From NCBI GenBank assembly GCA_018336015.1, contig JAGXQZ010000049.1:93905-157904 (forward strand): 64,000 bases of DNA. Direction: 5' to 3'. Every line of letters begins with the position of its first letter. Position 1 is the first letter of the stretch. A program made the translations under genes and the position numbers. Source of the DNA: Algoriphagus sp. Its GTDB lineage: Bacteria > Bacteroidota > Bacteroidia > Cytophagales > Cyclobacteriaceae. A model generated the notes under the pieces. That model saw only the letters and a list, made by a program, of their open reading frames with translations. It had not been told where the DNA came from and did no database searches. This document shows, in pieces, positions 7,600 to 16,342 of the stretch.

Positions 7600-8697
7600 T
7601 CATTTGCCCCCTTCATGGGACAGTTGATCTGCATACGGTCGCACAGTCTCCACCAACTCCAATAAAAACTTTCCTTGCTCTTCCAGAAAAGGCATATGTC
7701 CACTGTAATCAAAGGAAATCAGCTTTTTTTGTGGAGCTTGGATGGTTTCAAAATAGGCAGCAGCCGAAGAAAACGGGGTGTGAAGATCATGCCGCCCCAT
7801 CATGAAAATAACGGGAAGTTGAAGTTCGGTTGGAAAAGGTGCCTGAGCTCCCCGAGGCAGGAGTTTCCGGGTAATCCAAGAAGTACTCTGCTCCAGACTC
7901 TCCACATCCGCTTTGCTGTAGTCCGGAGAGAGCAAAGGCAAGTCAAAATACAGATTCATATCCGGCTTGCCATACCAACCCCCATTAAATACTCGGGACC
8001 ATTTACGCACGGCAAGCATTTTTCGGATCGGAGTCGAACCATCAGGATTGGGGTAAGGCGCAAGAGATTTCAATTCATCAATTGCAGGTTGATTTCCTGA
8101 CGATTCAGCTAATTGGATTACCGTATCATAAATCACTTTTTCAGGACTTCCGGGGGACATCTGCCCTACACCAAGGTAGGCATGGAGCTTTTGAGGAATC
8201 CGGGAAGCCATGCGAACGCCCAAGGAAGAACCATAAGAGTAGCCCATGAGGAAGATCTTTTCTTTATCCAATCGCTCCCTGAGGTGGTCAACAAGGAGGT
8301 AAGCGTCCTGGATAAGAGTCTGGAAACTCAGCTGCTCTGCCAACAAGGTAGTATCTGAAGACACCCAGTTTTTGCCGGCTCCTCGTTGATCCCAATGGAC
8401 TACCGTAAAAAACTCCTCCCAAGGGGTCTGGAATGCCCAACTCACTGGCAATAAGGGACTGGCTGGGCCACCATGGAGAATCAACAATACCGGATTTGCC
8501 TTATCTCTTCCCCGTATGCTGATCCACTGTTTGGCGCCATTGAGGTCAATTTGCTCCAGGATATCAATTCCTTGAGGCGTGTGAATCTCCCTCAATTCTC
8601 CCAAGAGAGATTGGACTTCGTTTGCGGAACTGTGATTGGTTTGAGCTGCGAGCTGAATGCATGCTAGTGAAAAGAGGAAAACAAAAAGAGTCTTCAT
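7600..8697 (-). CDS. exported alpha/beta hydrolase (proline iminopeptidase-like)
   Basis: The chosen start at 8697 gives a clean signal peptide (MKTLFVFLFSLACIQLAAQ); an upstream in-frame start at 8775 would bury it. Family marks are the oxyanion HGGPAS near residue 75, WDQRGAGKN near 102, the nucleophile elbow GYSYGSS (Ser154), Asp304 in GRHDLHTPF and His334 in YSGHMPF. HGGP and DQRGAGKS-like motifs are typical of prolyl iminopeptidases and related hydrolases. The substrate is not evident. The gene is divergent from the Crp/Fnr-type regulator at 8908, which may control it. Confidence 0.88.
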   Translation of the reverse strand: MKTLFVFLFSLACIQLAAQTNHSSANEVQSLLGELREIHTPQGIDILEQIDLNGAKQWISIRGRDKANPVLLILHGGPASPLLPVSWAFQTPWEEFFTVVHWDQRGAGKNWVSSDTTLLAEQLSFQTLIQDAYLLVDHLRERLDKEKIFLMGYSYGSSLGVRMASRIPQKLHAYLGVGQMSPGSPEKVIYDTVIQLAESSGNQPAIDELKSLAPYPNPDGSTPIRKMLAVRKWSRVFNGGWYGKPDMNLYFDLPLLSPDYSKADVESLEQSTSWITRKLLPRGAQAPFPTELQLPVIFMMGRHDLHTPFSSAAAYFETIQAPQKKLISFDYSGHMPFLEEQGKFLLELVETVRPYADQLSHEGGK

Positions 8698-8907
8698 AGG
8701 GAGATCTGTCTTGAATTTCAAATAAATCGAAGACAATCCATTTTTAAAAATAAGATCGATGGGATAGCCTGTCATTTAGGCAAAAGTCTGTAAGCCTTAT
8801 CCCGGGACATGGATTTGAAGAGGATGTGTTGACGCTTATGGGCAGGCGATGCACAGGATTTCCCTGTTCCGAACAAATATTGAGTATCTTGAACCCAATA
8901 CCCAAAA

Positions 8908-9489
8908 TTGACCATGAGCCCATTGGATTTGCTTTACCGCTACATGCATGCGAGGACAGGTCTTTCCGAACAGGAATTTGAACCGATCGCGGCATGCTTT
9001 CAGCCATGCTCCTACAAAACCAACCAGTACCTCCTCCGGGAAGGTGAAGTGTGTCAGCACAATTATTTTGTCACTAAGGGAAGTTTCCGAATGTTTCAGG
9101 TGAATGCAGAGGGCATGGAACTGACCCGTTACTTCGCTTTTGAGAATAAGTTTGGCACCAACCTCACCAGCCTGATCGAAGCTTCACCTTCTATTGAAAA
9201 TCTCCAAGCCATCGAGCCATTGGAGGTGCTTAAGATCTCCAAAAAGGACTTTTTTGACTTGGTAGATAGCATTCCAGCGATCAATAAGATCTATCGAAAC
9301 ATCCTTGAAAATGCCTACATCACGTCTCAAAAGCGGATTTATGACTTACAGGGAATGGCTGCTTTGGATCGCTTACGCTGGCTCTTGGAGCAGTATCCGA
9401 TGATTTTGACACGAATTCCCAGTCGGATGATTGCCTCCTATCTGGGCATTACGCCCTACACCTTGAGTCGGCTCAAGGCACAATTGTAG
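8908..9489 (+). CDS. Crp/Fnr-family transcriptional regulator, 193 aa
   Basis: The N-terminal half is a cyclic-nucleotide-binding-like beta-roll (YLLREGEVCQHNYFVTKGSFRMF and following strands). A long dimerisation helix follows, then a C-terminal winged helix with RIPSRMIASYLGITPYTLSRLKAQ as the recognition region. The beta-roll lacks an obvious RGE-R-SA cAMP-binding loop, so the ligand, if any, is unknown; many Bacteroidota members of this group are similar. The start could equally be the Met at 8914. The gene is divergent from the exported hydrolase and is followed 74 bases later by an outer-membrane barrel gene. Both neighbours are reasonable targets, but this is inferred from position only. 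Confidence 0.85.
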   Translation: MTMSPLDLLYRYMHARTGLSEQEFEPIAACFQPCSYKTNQYLLREGEVCQHNYFVTKGSFRMFQVNAEGMELTRYFAFENKFGTNLTSLIEASPSIENLQAIEPLEVLKISKKDFFDLVDSIPAINKIYRNILENAYITSQKRIYDLQGMAALDRLRWLLEQYPMILTRIPSRMIASYLGITPYTLSRLKAQL

Positions 9490-9535
9490 GCGGAAAGTCT
9501 TGCCCTAGAGCAAGTTTCGATAAAGCTTGCTGTAC

Positions 9536-9543
9536 TACTTTTG
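9536..9543 (+). promoter_or_regulatory. Bacteroidota -7 element TACTTTTG
   Basis: This matches TAnnTTTG and lies 20 bases before the start of the outer-membrane protein gene. No good -33 TTG is visible at the usual spacing, so confidence is low. Confidence 0.35.
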
Positions 9544-9563
9544 AGGTATTATCTCCCAAACCA

Positions 9564-10244
9564 ATGAGCCCAATATTTACAAACCGTACCATTTGCTTTC
9601 TTCTGCCTGTTTTCAGCCTTCTGGGCTTATTTTCACAACCAGTAAAAGCGCAAGGACCTCCTACTCCACCTACCCCTGTGGAATTGATGTTTGGCCATGA
9701 GCGATTGGATTTTCAGCTGGTTTTCAAACGGAATTTTGCCCCTCAAAGCAAATTCAGTCTCTTGACCATAGCGGTTTTTTCTGAGAATTATGCCAAAGAA
9801 AAGCGCATCGGAGATTCCATGGTGATTCCATTTCAGGTCAATTATGCATTAGGCAAAAAGGGTTTCTCCTTGGCAGCAGGAGCGGAAGCCAACTCGGTGG
9901 CTGGCTTCGGGACCACCTTGGGATTGACCCATGGATATGCCAGCAAAAAGTGGCTAGCCATCTCCGTGCTCAACTACCAGCTGGGCGAATCCAAAGACGT
10001 GAAGCTTTTTGGACTCTACGAATACAAGCCACAGCTCAATGAGACCTGGTCTTTTTATTCCAGGCTACAGGTCGTGTATAATTATTCCTTAGCCGAATCT
10101 CAGCACAACAGAAGCTTTCTTTACTTGAGAGCAGGGTTGAAAAAGGGCCCGCTGGGCTTTGGTCTGGGCGCCAACTTTGATCAGTATGGCCCAGACAAAA
10201 TCGCCAGAGACAACTACGGGGTATTCACCCGATGGGAATTTTGA
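9564..10244 (+). CDS. predicted outer-membrane beta-barrel protein, 226 aa
   Basis: The protein begins with a signal peptide ending near VKAQG, then a short proline-rich segment (PPTPPTP). The rest is alternating short strands with aromatic ends (FQLVFKRNF, WLAISVLNYQLG, FYSRLQVVYNY, LYLRAGLKKG) and ends in a terminal phenylalanine (FTRWEF). A C-terminal aromatic residue is the usual signal for outer-membrane barrel insertion. I do not recognise a specific family or substrate. Its position just downstream of the Crp/Fnr-like gene, with its own likely -7 element, suggests separate transcription, possibly under that regulator. Confidence 0.75.
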   Translation: MSPIFTNRTICFLLPVFSLLGLFSQPVKAQGPPTPPTPVELMFGHERLDFQLVFKRNFAPQSKFSLLTIAVFSENYAKEKRIGDSMVIPFQVNYALGKKGFSLAAGAEANSVAGFGTTLGLTHGYASKKWLAISVLNYQLGESKDVKLFGLYEYKPQLNETWSFYSRLQVVYNYSLAESQHNRSFLYLRAGLKKGPLGFGLGANFDQYGPDKIARDNYGVFTRWEF

Positions 10245-10407
10245 CCAAAAGTCACAAAAAGGAAAAACCTGAATCAAAATCGGACACTGTTGTACACTTT
10301 GATACAATCTGAAGGAATTCAAAATATTAAAGCCTTGAATATCTTGCACTTTCAAAATTAGCACGGATATTTCTACTTTATATTTTGTAAACAAAACTCA
10401 ACTCACC

Positions 10408-11121
10408 ATGAAATCAGGATTTTTCCTTTACCTATTTGCAGGCCTAGCTTTAATCTCTTGCCGCCCGAATGAAAGTGGTTCCGACAACCGATTCAGTGAA
10501 GAAAAAAATATAGAAGGGGTTTCCAGACTCCAGATCAATGGCGTTTTCAACCTACAGCTTACCCAATCCGACCAGGAAAGTCTTACCATAGATGGAAGTC
10601 CGGAACTTGCTGAAAAACTCAAAGTCACTCAAGAGGGAGATTTGTTGATCCTGGAAATGGAAGAATTCAACACCGGTTTTTTTGACAAAAAAGAGCTAAA
10701 AGTTAACCTCGCCATCTCCAATCTGGAAGAATTCCAGTTTGACGGAGTAGGCAATATTCAAACCACCGGAACCTTCATCGTGGATAGAGTGAAGATCCTT
10801 GGCGAAGGTGTCGGCAACATTGAGATGGATTTCCAAACTGAAAATTTGGATGCTGATCTCAATATGGTGGGAAAGATGACTCTCAGAGGTAAATCCACTA
10901 AAGTGACTCTTCAAAATGAAGGGATAGGAAATATCGACGCCTCACAGTTGATCGCTCAAGAAATGGAGGTAAAAAGCTCCGGCATCGGTAAAATGGATGT
11001 GCACTGCGAAGGCAATCTCTCCATGGTGGTCGAAGGAATCGGAAAAGTCACTTACAGTGGCAACCCAAAGGTGATCAAGAAAGAGATATCCGGAATCGGA
11101 AAGGTGGAAGCAAAAGAATAA
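10408..11121 (+). CDS. head-GIN (DUF2807) domain lipoprotein, 237 aa
   Basis: A lipoprotein signal (LALISC, Cys near residue 18) is followed by the head-GIN domain: VSRLQINGVFNLQLTQSD and DGSPELAEKLKV. This family (Pfam DUF2807, called putative autotransporter adhesin) is common in Bacteroidota; its role is not established. The second half holds at least six regularly spaced glycine motifs (GVGNI, GVGNI, GIGNI, GIGKM, GIGKV, GIGKV). They look like the turns of a right-handed beta-helix. The protein is probably held at the outer membrane or cell surface. It converges with the VOC-family gene, whose stop is 2 bases away. Confidence 0.88.
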   Translation: MKSGFFLYLFAGLALISCRPNESGSDNRFSEEKNIEGVSRLQINGVFNLQLTQSDQESLTIDGSPELAEKLKVTQEGDLLILEMEEFNTGFFDKKELKVNLAISNLEEFQFDGVGNIQTTGTFIVDRVKILGEGVGNIEMDFQTENLDADLNMVGKMTLRGKSTKVTLQNEGIGNIDASQLIAQEMEVKSSGIGKMDVHCEGNLSMVVEGIGKVTYSGNPKVIKKEISGIGKVEAKE

Positions 11122-11123
11122 AC

Positions 11124-11474
11124 TCAACCCAACAACTGACCAAAAGTCAGTAGCGTGTGATTGGGATCCAAAATGGCAAATTCTCTCATTCCCCAAGGCT
11201 TGTTTTCCAAGGAACCATTGGGGTGAATCGGTACCTCTCGCTGGAGAAAATCCTCATATAAGGAATCGATACCCTCAACCATTCGAAGGTAAATCATCGC
11301 ATAGTTGCTCAACGGATCCAGATCAGGAAAATGAAAAAAGTGGAGCTCTACCTCTGCTTTTTTCATGACCAAGTAATCCGGATACCGACTTTGAGTAGAA
11401 AACAATAGGTGTTTTTCAAAGAACTCACGGGTCTGATCAAGATCCCTGGCAGGCAGGCGTGGAATGACTTTCAT
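11124..11474 (-). CDS. VOC-family (glyoxalase/bleomycin-resistance-like) protein, 116 aa
   Basis: The protein is one vicinal-oxygen-chelate module of the expected length: IPRLPARDLDQTREFFEKHL opens the first beta-alpha-beta unit, LHFFHF and a terminal FAILDPNHTLLTFGQ close the second. Proteins with this layout often bind and sequester bleomycin-type drugs as dimers, or act as small metalloenzymes. The metal ligands expected for an enzyme are not clearly visible, so a binding role is as likely. The first strand has the sequence IPRLPARDL, close to bleomycin-resistance proteins. It is transcribed alone, convergent with the head-GIN gene. Confidence 0.85.
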   Translation of the reverse strand: MKVIPRLPARDLDQTREFFEKHLLFSTQSRYPDYLVMKKAEVELHFFHFPDLDPLSNYAMIYLRMVEGIDSLYEDFLQREVPIHPNGSLENKPWGMREFAILDPNHTLLTFGQLLG

Positions 11475-11571
11475 GGGTAATTTTCAACTTGGTGTTTTGA
11501 AAAGTACAACAAAACCTACCCTTTCAAAAAAATGAAGCTGATTAGACCCGTTCAAAGGGTATCATTCAACC

Positions 11572-12864
11572 TTACAGGGCTTTGTTTAATGAAAAATAAT
11601 GCCTCCCTTTTTCGTAGCGATAGGAAAGATTCATCCCGATAGATTCTGCAATCTCTTTACTGAGCGAAAGCCCCAATCCAGAGCCTTTCTCTTTTTGAGT
11701 ACCATAGCCTGGCTCGACCATCAAGGTAAAGAGGTCTCTTTGGGTCTTTTCGGTAAGGACTTCGCCGGGATTAGATACTTCCCAAGCCAAAAAATCCAAT
11801 GAAGCAGATAGGGCTAAAGTGACCTCTTCTCCTTCTTTCGAAAATTTAATAGCATTGTCCAACAGGTTTTTTAGGATGATCTTGACAGGATTGGGATCAA
11901 GGTCGAGAATAAGGTTTTCGCCTTGCTGTTGGTAGGTAAGATTCAGATTTTTGGCTGAAGCGGTCACTTCCATGGTATCAAAAATCTCCTTAGTCAAGCC
12001 TTGGATGTGAGTGGTCTCCTTTTTCTCATCCTTTTCACCCAATTCTATCATCACCCAATTCAAGGTATTGTTAAGGACATTGCTCAGGTGAATATTTTGC
12101 CTCTTTAAGTTTTTGAGCAGGGTTTCCATATTGCCATGATCCAAAATCCCCATCTCAAAAAGCTCCAAAGTAAGTTGGAGAGAAGCCATTGGACTTTTTA
12201 AATCATGTGATAGCAGCGCAAGGAGCTTGGTTTTCTTTTGATTGAGAAGCTCAAGTTTTTCATTGGCTTCCTCCTTTTCATTTTTGGTCTGTACAAGAAG
12301 GTTGTATTGGGCATTGTAGTTTTTAAGCAAAATCCAAAGTCCCATGACCCAAAAAACCAGAATCCAAAAGAACCCTAGTACATTATCCCAAAAAGCCCCA
12401 AAAGGGGTAGAATATTCGGTATTGATGGCTATCCAGCCATTTACCTCGGCAAAATACAAACCCGCAAATGTGAAAAACACCAAGGTGAGCCAAATCCATT
12501 TCAATACTCCATTGACCAAGGCTGTAATGACAATCGTAAATAGGAAAATGGTGTAATCCGTAGGTCCATTCGATCCTTGATTGTAAAAGAAGTTAATGAC
12601 GATACCGATGTAGCAAAAAACCAAGATGGCATTGAGCATCCATTGATGGGGTAGCTTTTTGATGATCAAAAAATAGGCGATGAAAAATGGGATGGATAAA
12701 CCCAGTTTCATCAGAACAATAAAAAGTGGAACCTCAGTAAACAGGTTGGTAAATCCGAAAATCAACATCAAAATCCCTCCAAGCAACATGGTGTACAACG
12801 TAAGTTTGCGCTGTAAATCCACCAAACTATGTGGTTTTTTAGTGGTAATAATCGATTCAGCCAT
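11572..12864 (-). CDS. membrane sensor histidine kinase (orphan)
   Basis: Translation most likely starts at MAESIITTKK (12864); the in-frame ATG at 12924 lies inside a strong hairpin. Residues ~20-180 contain about six hydrophobic segments forming a membrane sensor of the kind with no periplasmic domain. A short coiled coil (KNEKEEANEKLELLNQKK) leads to the HisKA box LLSHDLKSPMASLQ, with phospho-acceptor His220. The HATPase part shows the N box NLLDNAIKFS (333-342) and the G2 box GSGLGLSLSKEIAES. No response-regulator gene lies next to it, so its partner is unknown; the single-domain receiver near 24.9 kb is too far away to assign. Confidence 0.9.
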   Translation of the reverse strand: MAESIITTKKPHSLVDLQRKLTLYTMLLGGILMLIFGFTNLFTEVPLFIVLMKLGLSIPFFIAYFLIIKKLPHQWMLNAILVFCYIGIVINFFYNQGSNGPTDYTIFLFTIVITALVNGVLKWIWLTLVFFTFAGLYFAEVNGWIAINTEYSTPFGAFWDNVLGFFWILVFWVMGLWILLKNYNAQYNLLVQTKNEKEEANEKLELLNQKKTKLLALLSHDLKSPMASLQLTLELFEMGILDHGNMETLLKNLKRQNIHLSNVLNNTLNWVMIELGEKDEKKETTHIQGLTKEIFDTMEVTASAKNLNLTYQQQGENLILDLDPNPVKIILKNLLDNAIKFSKEGEEVTLALSASLDFLAWEVSNPGEVLTEKTQRDLFTLMVEPGYGTQKEKGSGLGLSLSKEIAESIGMNLSYRYEKGRHYFSLNKAL

Positions 12865-12896
12865 GTTGGGTTGATGCGTGCTTTCGGGGTTTTGAA

Positions 12897-12937
12897 GGAA
12901 AAAAAAAGACCTAAAACTTATCAAGTTTGGTCTTTTT
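12897..12937 (-). promoter_or_regulatory. terminator-like hairpin in the leader of the histidine kinase gene
   Basis: On the minus strand AAAAAGACC, a few extra pairs (AAACTT/AAGTTTT), and GGTCTTTTTTTTT form a stem followed by a run of nine T residues (12899-12907). The run ends about 35 bases before the chosen kinase start. It looks like an intrinsic terminator placed upstream of a coding region. It could terminate readthrough between the divergent genes or attenuate the kinase gene. Confidence 0.5.
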
Positions 12938-13151
12938 GATTCTTACGTTCCAATTTTATAATGATTTAGTTATATAAAATATGGAATTCTGCCTCCTACT
13001 CCCAAACCATGTTTAAATTGAAACAAATGGCTAAGATTTGTATACCATTAGTTTTTTAAAGTGTGAAGCAATTTGGAATCTTTTGACGGAGCAGGACCTG
13101 CGCATTAAGGAAGAATTTTGATTTTTCAGCAATTCCTTTGATTTTCGGAGA

Positions 13152-14051
13152 ATGTCCCAAAATCCCCTCGACACAGTAAGGCTGAATTTCTCTCAAGGAG
13201 ATCTCCTTTTACTCAATTTGGCCTTGGCGCTGATTATGTACGGAGTGTCATTGGATCTAAGGTGGGCCGATTTTAAATACTTGCTCCAGCATCCCAAAGC
13301 ATCCTTTTTGGGCGTTTTTTCTCAGTTTTTTGTACTTCCATTATTAACATGGGTGATCATTTCACTACTTAATCCACCGCCAAGTGTGGCATTGGGTATG
13401 TTTCTCGTGGCCGCTTGCCCTGGAGGAAATGTTTCCAATTTTCTAACTAATCTAGCCAAAGGAAATACAGCGCTCTCCGTAAGCTTGACTGCTTTTTCCA
13501 GTGTTTCGGCCATATTTCTTACTCCTTTGAATTTTGCGATTTGGGCAGGTTTCTATGCCCCAACCTCGCTACTTCTTAAGGAAATCAGTCTTGATATCAG
13601 TGAGGTCTTTTTCACTGTCGGAATCATCCTGGGAATTCCTTTGATCTTGGGTATCCTCACCCATTAAAAACTTCCTGATTTTGCAGCAAAAGCCTCCAAA
13701 ATCCTCAAACCCCTAAGCATTCTGATTTTTGCTGCATTCGTGATTATTGCTTTTTCCGGCAATTTTGACCTATTCACCCAATACATTGGGATGATATTTT
13801 TCTGGGTGTTGATGCATAATTTCGCAGCACTTGGAGCTGGCTTCCTAACCGCAAAAGTGGGAAAACTACCTCTAGCAGACATCAAAACCATCACCATCGA
13901 AACTGGCATTCAAAATTCCGGGTTGGGCCTCGTGCTAATTTTCACCTATTTTGAGGGCCTTGGAGGGATGGCTATCATTACGGCTTGGTGGGGAATCTGG
14001 CACTTGATTTCAGGTATGACTGTAGCAAGTCTTTGGAAAAATAGGAAATGA
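13152..14051 (+). pseudogene. bile acid:sodium symporter (BASS) family transporter, interrupted by one in-frame stop
   Basis: The frame reads as a BASS-family transporter with about nine hydrophobic segments: a typical ALIMYGVSLDLRWADF start, VAACPGGNVSNFLTNLAKGN in the cation-binding crossover region, and a C-terminal IETGIQNSGLGLVL segment that matches the second crossover (E-G-x-Q-N). A TAA at 13665-13667, directly after GILTH, breaks it. Reading through in the same frame gives KLPDFAAKASKIL and continues without further damage to 14051, 299 codons in all, the usual family length. A single nonsense change, or a sequencing error, explains this. The stop of this frame overlaps the next gene's ATG by 4 bases, which suggests they were once co-translated. 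Confidence 0.85.
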
Positions 14052-15049
14052 AAAACGCATTCAATGCCATTCTGAGGCTTTTGGTCAAAGTGGCACTCCA
14101 TGGTTATTTCAAAAAAATCATCGTCGAGGGCAAAGAAAATATACCCGAGAATCGTCCCGTGATTTTGGTGGCAAATCATCAAAATGCCTTGCTCGATCCA
14201 CTCTTATTGGCCACCCACACTCATTTGAAACCTTGGTTCCTCACTCGGGCGGCGGTTTTTGTCAATCCCTTCATTTCCAAAGTCTTGAATTACATCCGTA
14301 TGCTTCCCGTCTATCGGGTGAAGGATGGATTCTCGACCATTCAGCAAAACCACCAGACTTTTGAAGCCACCTTTGAGGTATTACGTGCAAATGGGACGGT
14401 GGTGATTTTTGCAGAAGGCAGCCATAGTCTGACTAGAAACCTTAGGCCACTGAGTAAAGGATTTACCCGGATGGCCTTTGGACTCAAGGAAAAATTCCCC
14501 CAACTGGAACCGGTTATTTTCCCCGTCAGTATTGGATTTAGTGCGCATAAACGATCAGGAAGTACCGTTAGGATTACTTTTGGAAAAGCCATTCCCGTGG
14601 ATATGCCTCACAGCCAATCCGGCAAGTTGACCAAATCCGTGGAGAAAGCTTTGAAATCCATGATGGTAGATTTGCCTGACGAGGGCTATCCCGAAACTTT
14701 GCAAACACTGTTCGATCATCGAGTTGACCTCACCTCAAAATCGGAAGTTGAAGGCTTTTTAACTCATGGCAAGGTCAACCACCCGATCAAGGAATCTTCC
14801 TCTCTGATCAATAAAATGATGAAGATTTTTCATTTTCCTCTCTACTGGATCTGGCTTTGGATCAGACCAAAAGTGGAGGATGAAGTATTTACAGGGACCT
14901 GGAAGTTTTTGATTGGATTTGGGCTGGCTTTGGTTTGGTATTTAATTTTAATCCTGCTAGCCGTATGCACCAGTTTGGGCAGCTGGGCCTTAGCCTTTTT
15001 GATCATGGCTTGGCTTACGCTATGGAAAAATACGAATTCCCAAGAGTAA
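14048..15049 (+). CDS. PlsC-like lysophospholipid acyltransferase, 333 aa
   Basis: The acyltransferase blocks are visible: VANHQNALLDPLL (His44, Asp50, here HX5D), then FLTRAAVF, and the FAEGSHS block with Glu and Gly near residue 123. These enzymes move an acyl group from acyl-CoA or acyl-ACP to a lysophospholipid or similar acceptor at the inner membrane. Two hydrophobic helices close to the C-terminus (residues ~285-330) anchor it. The ATG overlaps the end of the BASS pseudogene (ATGA), so the two formed one operon. With the upstream frame truncated at 13667, translation of this gene can no longer be coupled to it, which may lower its expression. A strong terminator follows. Confidence 0.85.
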   Translation: MKNAFNAILRLLVKVALHGYFKKIIVEGKENIPENRPVILVANHQNALLDPLLLATHTHLKPWFLTRAAVFVNPFISKVLNYIRMLPVYRVKDGFSTIQQNHQTFEATFEVLRANGTVVIFAEGSHSLTRNLRPLSKGFTRMAFGLKEKFPQLEPVIFPVSIGFSAHKRSGSTVRITFGKAIPVDMPHSQSGKLTKSVEKALKSMMVDLPDEGYPETLQTLFDHRVDLTSKSEVEGFLTHGKVNHPIKESSSLINKMMKIFHFPLYWIWLWIRPKVEDEVFTGTWKFLIGFGLALVWYLILILLAVCTSLGSWALAFLIMAWLTLWKNTNSQE

Positions 15050-15097
15050 CCTGTTTACATGAAGTATTAGGTCGTATACCACTGTAAAACAATAAGT

Positions 15098-15149
15098 TGA
15101 ACAGATTGATGTTTTTACTTTTCATCAATCTGGTTCAGGTATTTTTTTT
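15098..15149 (+). terminator. Rho-independent terminator after the acyltransferase gene
   Basis: TGAACAGATTGATG (15098-15111) pairs with CATCAATCTGGTTCA (15123-15137): ten perfect base pairs plus more across a bulge, then a T-run. Confidence 0.75.
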
Positions 15150-15202
15150 AAAAGAAGTTGAAAAAAGAATATTTAAAACCAAATAATATTTGGCTTTGTT
15201 TT

Positions 15203-15210
15203 TACCTTTG
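15203..15210 (+). promoter_or_regulatory. Bacteroidota -7 element TACCTTTG before hppD
   Basis: This is an exact TAnnTTTG match 29 bases before the hppD start. I see no good -33 box at the usual distance. Confidence 0.45.
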
Positions 15211-15239
15211 ATCCAGATTTAAACCCAAACATAACGATC

Positions 15240-16334
15240 ATGACTGAAGACTTTCTGCCCATCAATGGGACGGATTATGTAGAACTCTATGTGGGCAATG
15301 CCAAGCAGAGTGCGCTTTTTTACCAATATGCTTTTGGTTTTGAGTTGATTGCCTATGCAGGACCTGAGACCGGCGTAAAGGATCGGGCTTCTTATGTATT
15401 GAAGCAGGATAAAATCCGATTGGTCCTCACCTCTCCCCTTTCCGCTGATCATCCTATCAATCACCACATCCAAACCCATGGTGATGGAGTAAAAGTATTG
15501 GCGCTGTGGGTCGATGATGCCGAAAAATCCTGGAAAGAAACTACTTCAAGAGGTGCTGAATCAGCCGGAGAACCAACCATTCTGAGCGATGCGCATGGTG
15601 AGGTTAAGGTGGCCAGCATTAGAACCTACGGTGACACCATTCACACCTTTGTGGAGCGTAAAAACTACCATGGTATTTTCTTGCCGGGCTTTAAACCCAG
15701 AAAAAGCACATACCAATCCACTTCCATCGGATTGAAATACATTGACCACTGTGTGGGAAATGTAAACTTGGGTGAGATGAATCGTTGGGTAGAGTTTTAT
15801 GAAAATGTGATGGGTTTTAAGCTGCTGATCACCTTTGATGACAAAGACATCTCCACAGAGTATTCTGCCCTGATGTCGAAAGTCGTTTCCAATGGAAATG
15901 GTTACATCAAATTCCCAATCAATGAACCTGCCGAAGGAAAGAAGAAATCACAGATTGAAGAGTATTTGGATTTCTACGGGGGCGCGGGAGTGCAGCATAT
16001 GGCTATCGCTACAGATAATATCATTCACACCGTGAGTGAATTAAGAAAAAGAGGTGTGGAATTTCTTGAAGTTCCTTCTACTTATTACGACGACCTGTTG
16101 GATCGCGTAGGTCAAATCGATGAGGACCTGCAGCCGCTTAAGGAGCTGAATATCCTGGTGGATCGAGACGAAGAAGGATATCTTTTACAAATATTTACCA
16201 AGCCTGTCCAAGATCGCCCAACGCTCTTCTTTGAAATCATCCAGCGAAAAGGAGCTACCTCTTTTGGAAAAGGCAATTTCAAAGCGCTATTCGAAGCGAT
16301 TGAAAGAGAGCAAGAGTTGAGAGGGAATCTGTAA
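15240..16334 (+). CDS. hppD: 4-hydroxyphenylpyruvate dioxygenase
   Basis: This enzyme converts 4-hydroxyphenylpyruvate to homogentisate in tyrosine breakdown, using non-haem iron and O2. The protein has the two VOC-type halves of the family and its normal length (364 aa). The three iron ligands are visible: His170 in YIDHCVGN, His253 in GVQHMAIAT and Glu332 in FFEIIQRKG. The C-terminal GKGNFKALFEAIEREQ helix that closes the active site is also present. No homogentisate dioxygenase or other pathway gene lies in the window; a terminator follows directly, so it is transcribed alone. It is preceded by a likely -7 element. Confidence 0.97.
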   Translation: MTEDFLPINGTDYVELYVGNAKQSALFYQYAFGFELIAYAGPETGVKDRASYVLKQDKIRLVLTSPLSADHPINHHIQTHGDGVKVLALWVDDAEKSWKETTSRGAESAGEPTILSDAHGEVKVASIRTYGDTIHTFVERKNYHGIFLPGFKPRKSTYQSTSIGLKYIDHCVGNVNLGEMNRWVEFYENVMGFKLLITFDDKDISTEYSALMSKVVSNGNGYIKFPINEPAEGKKKSQIEEYLDFYGGAGVQHMAIATDNIIHTVSELRKRGVEFLEVPSTYYDDLLDRVGQIDEDLQPLKELNILVDRDEEGYLLQIFTKPVQDRPTLFFEIIQRKGATSFGKGNFKALFEAIEREQELRGNL

Positions 16335-16342
16335 AAATAGAT

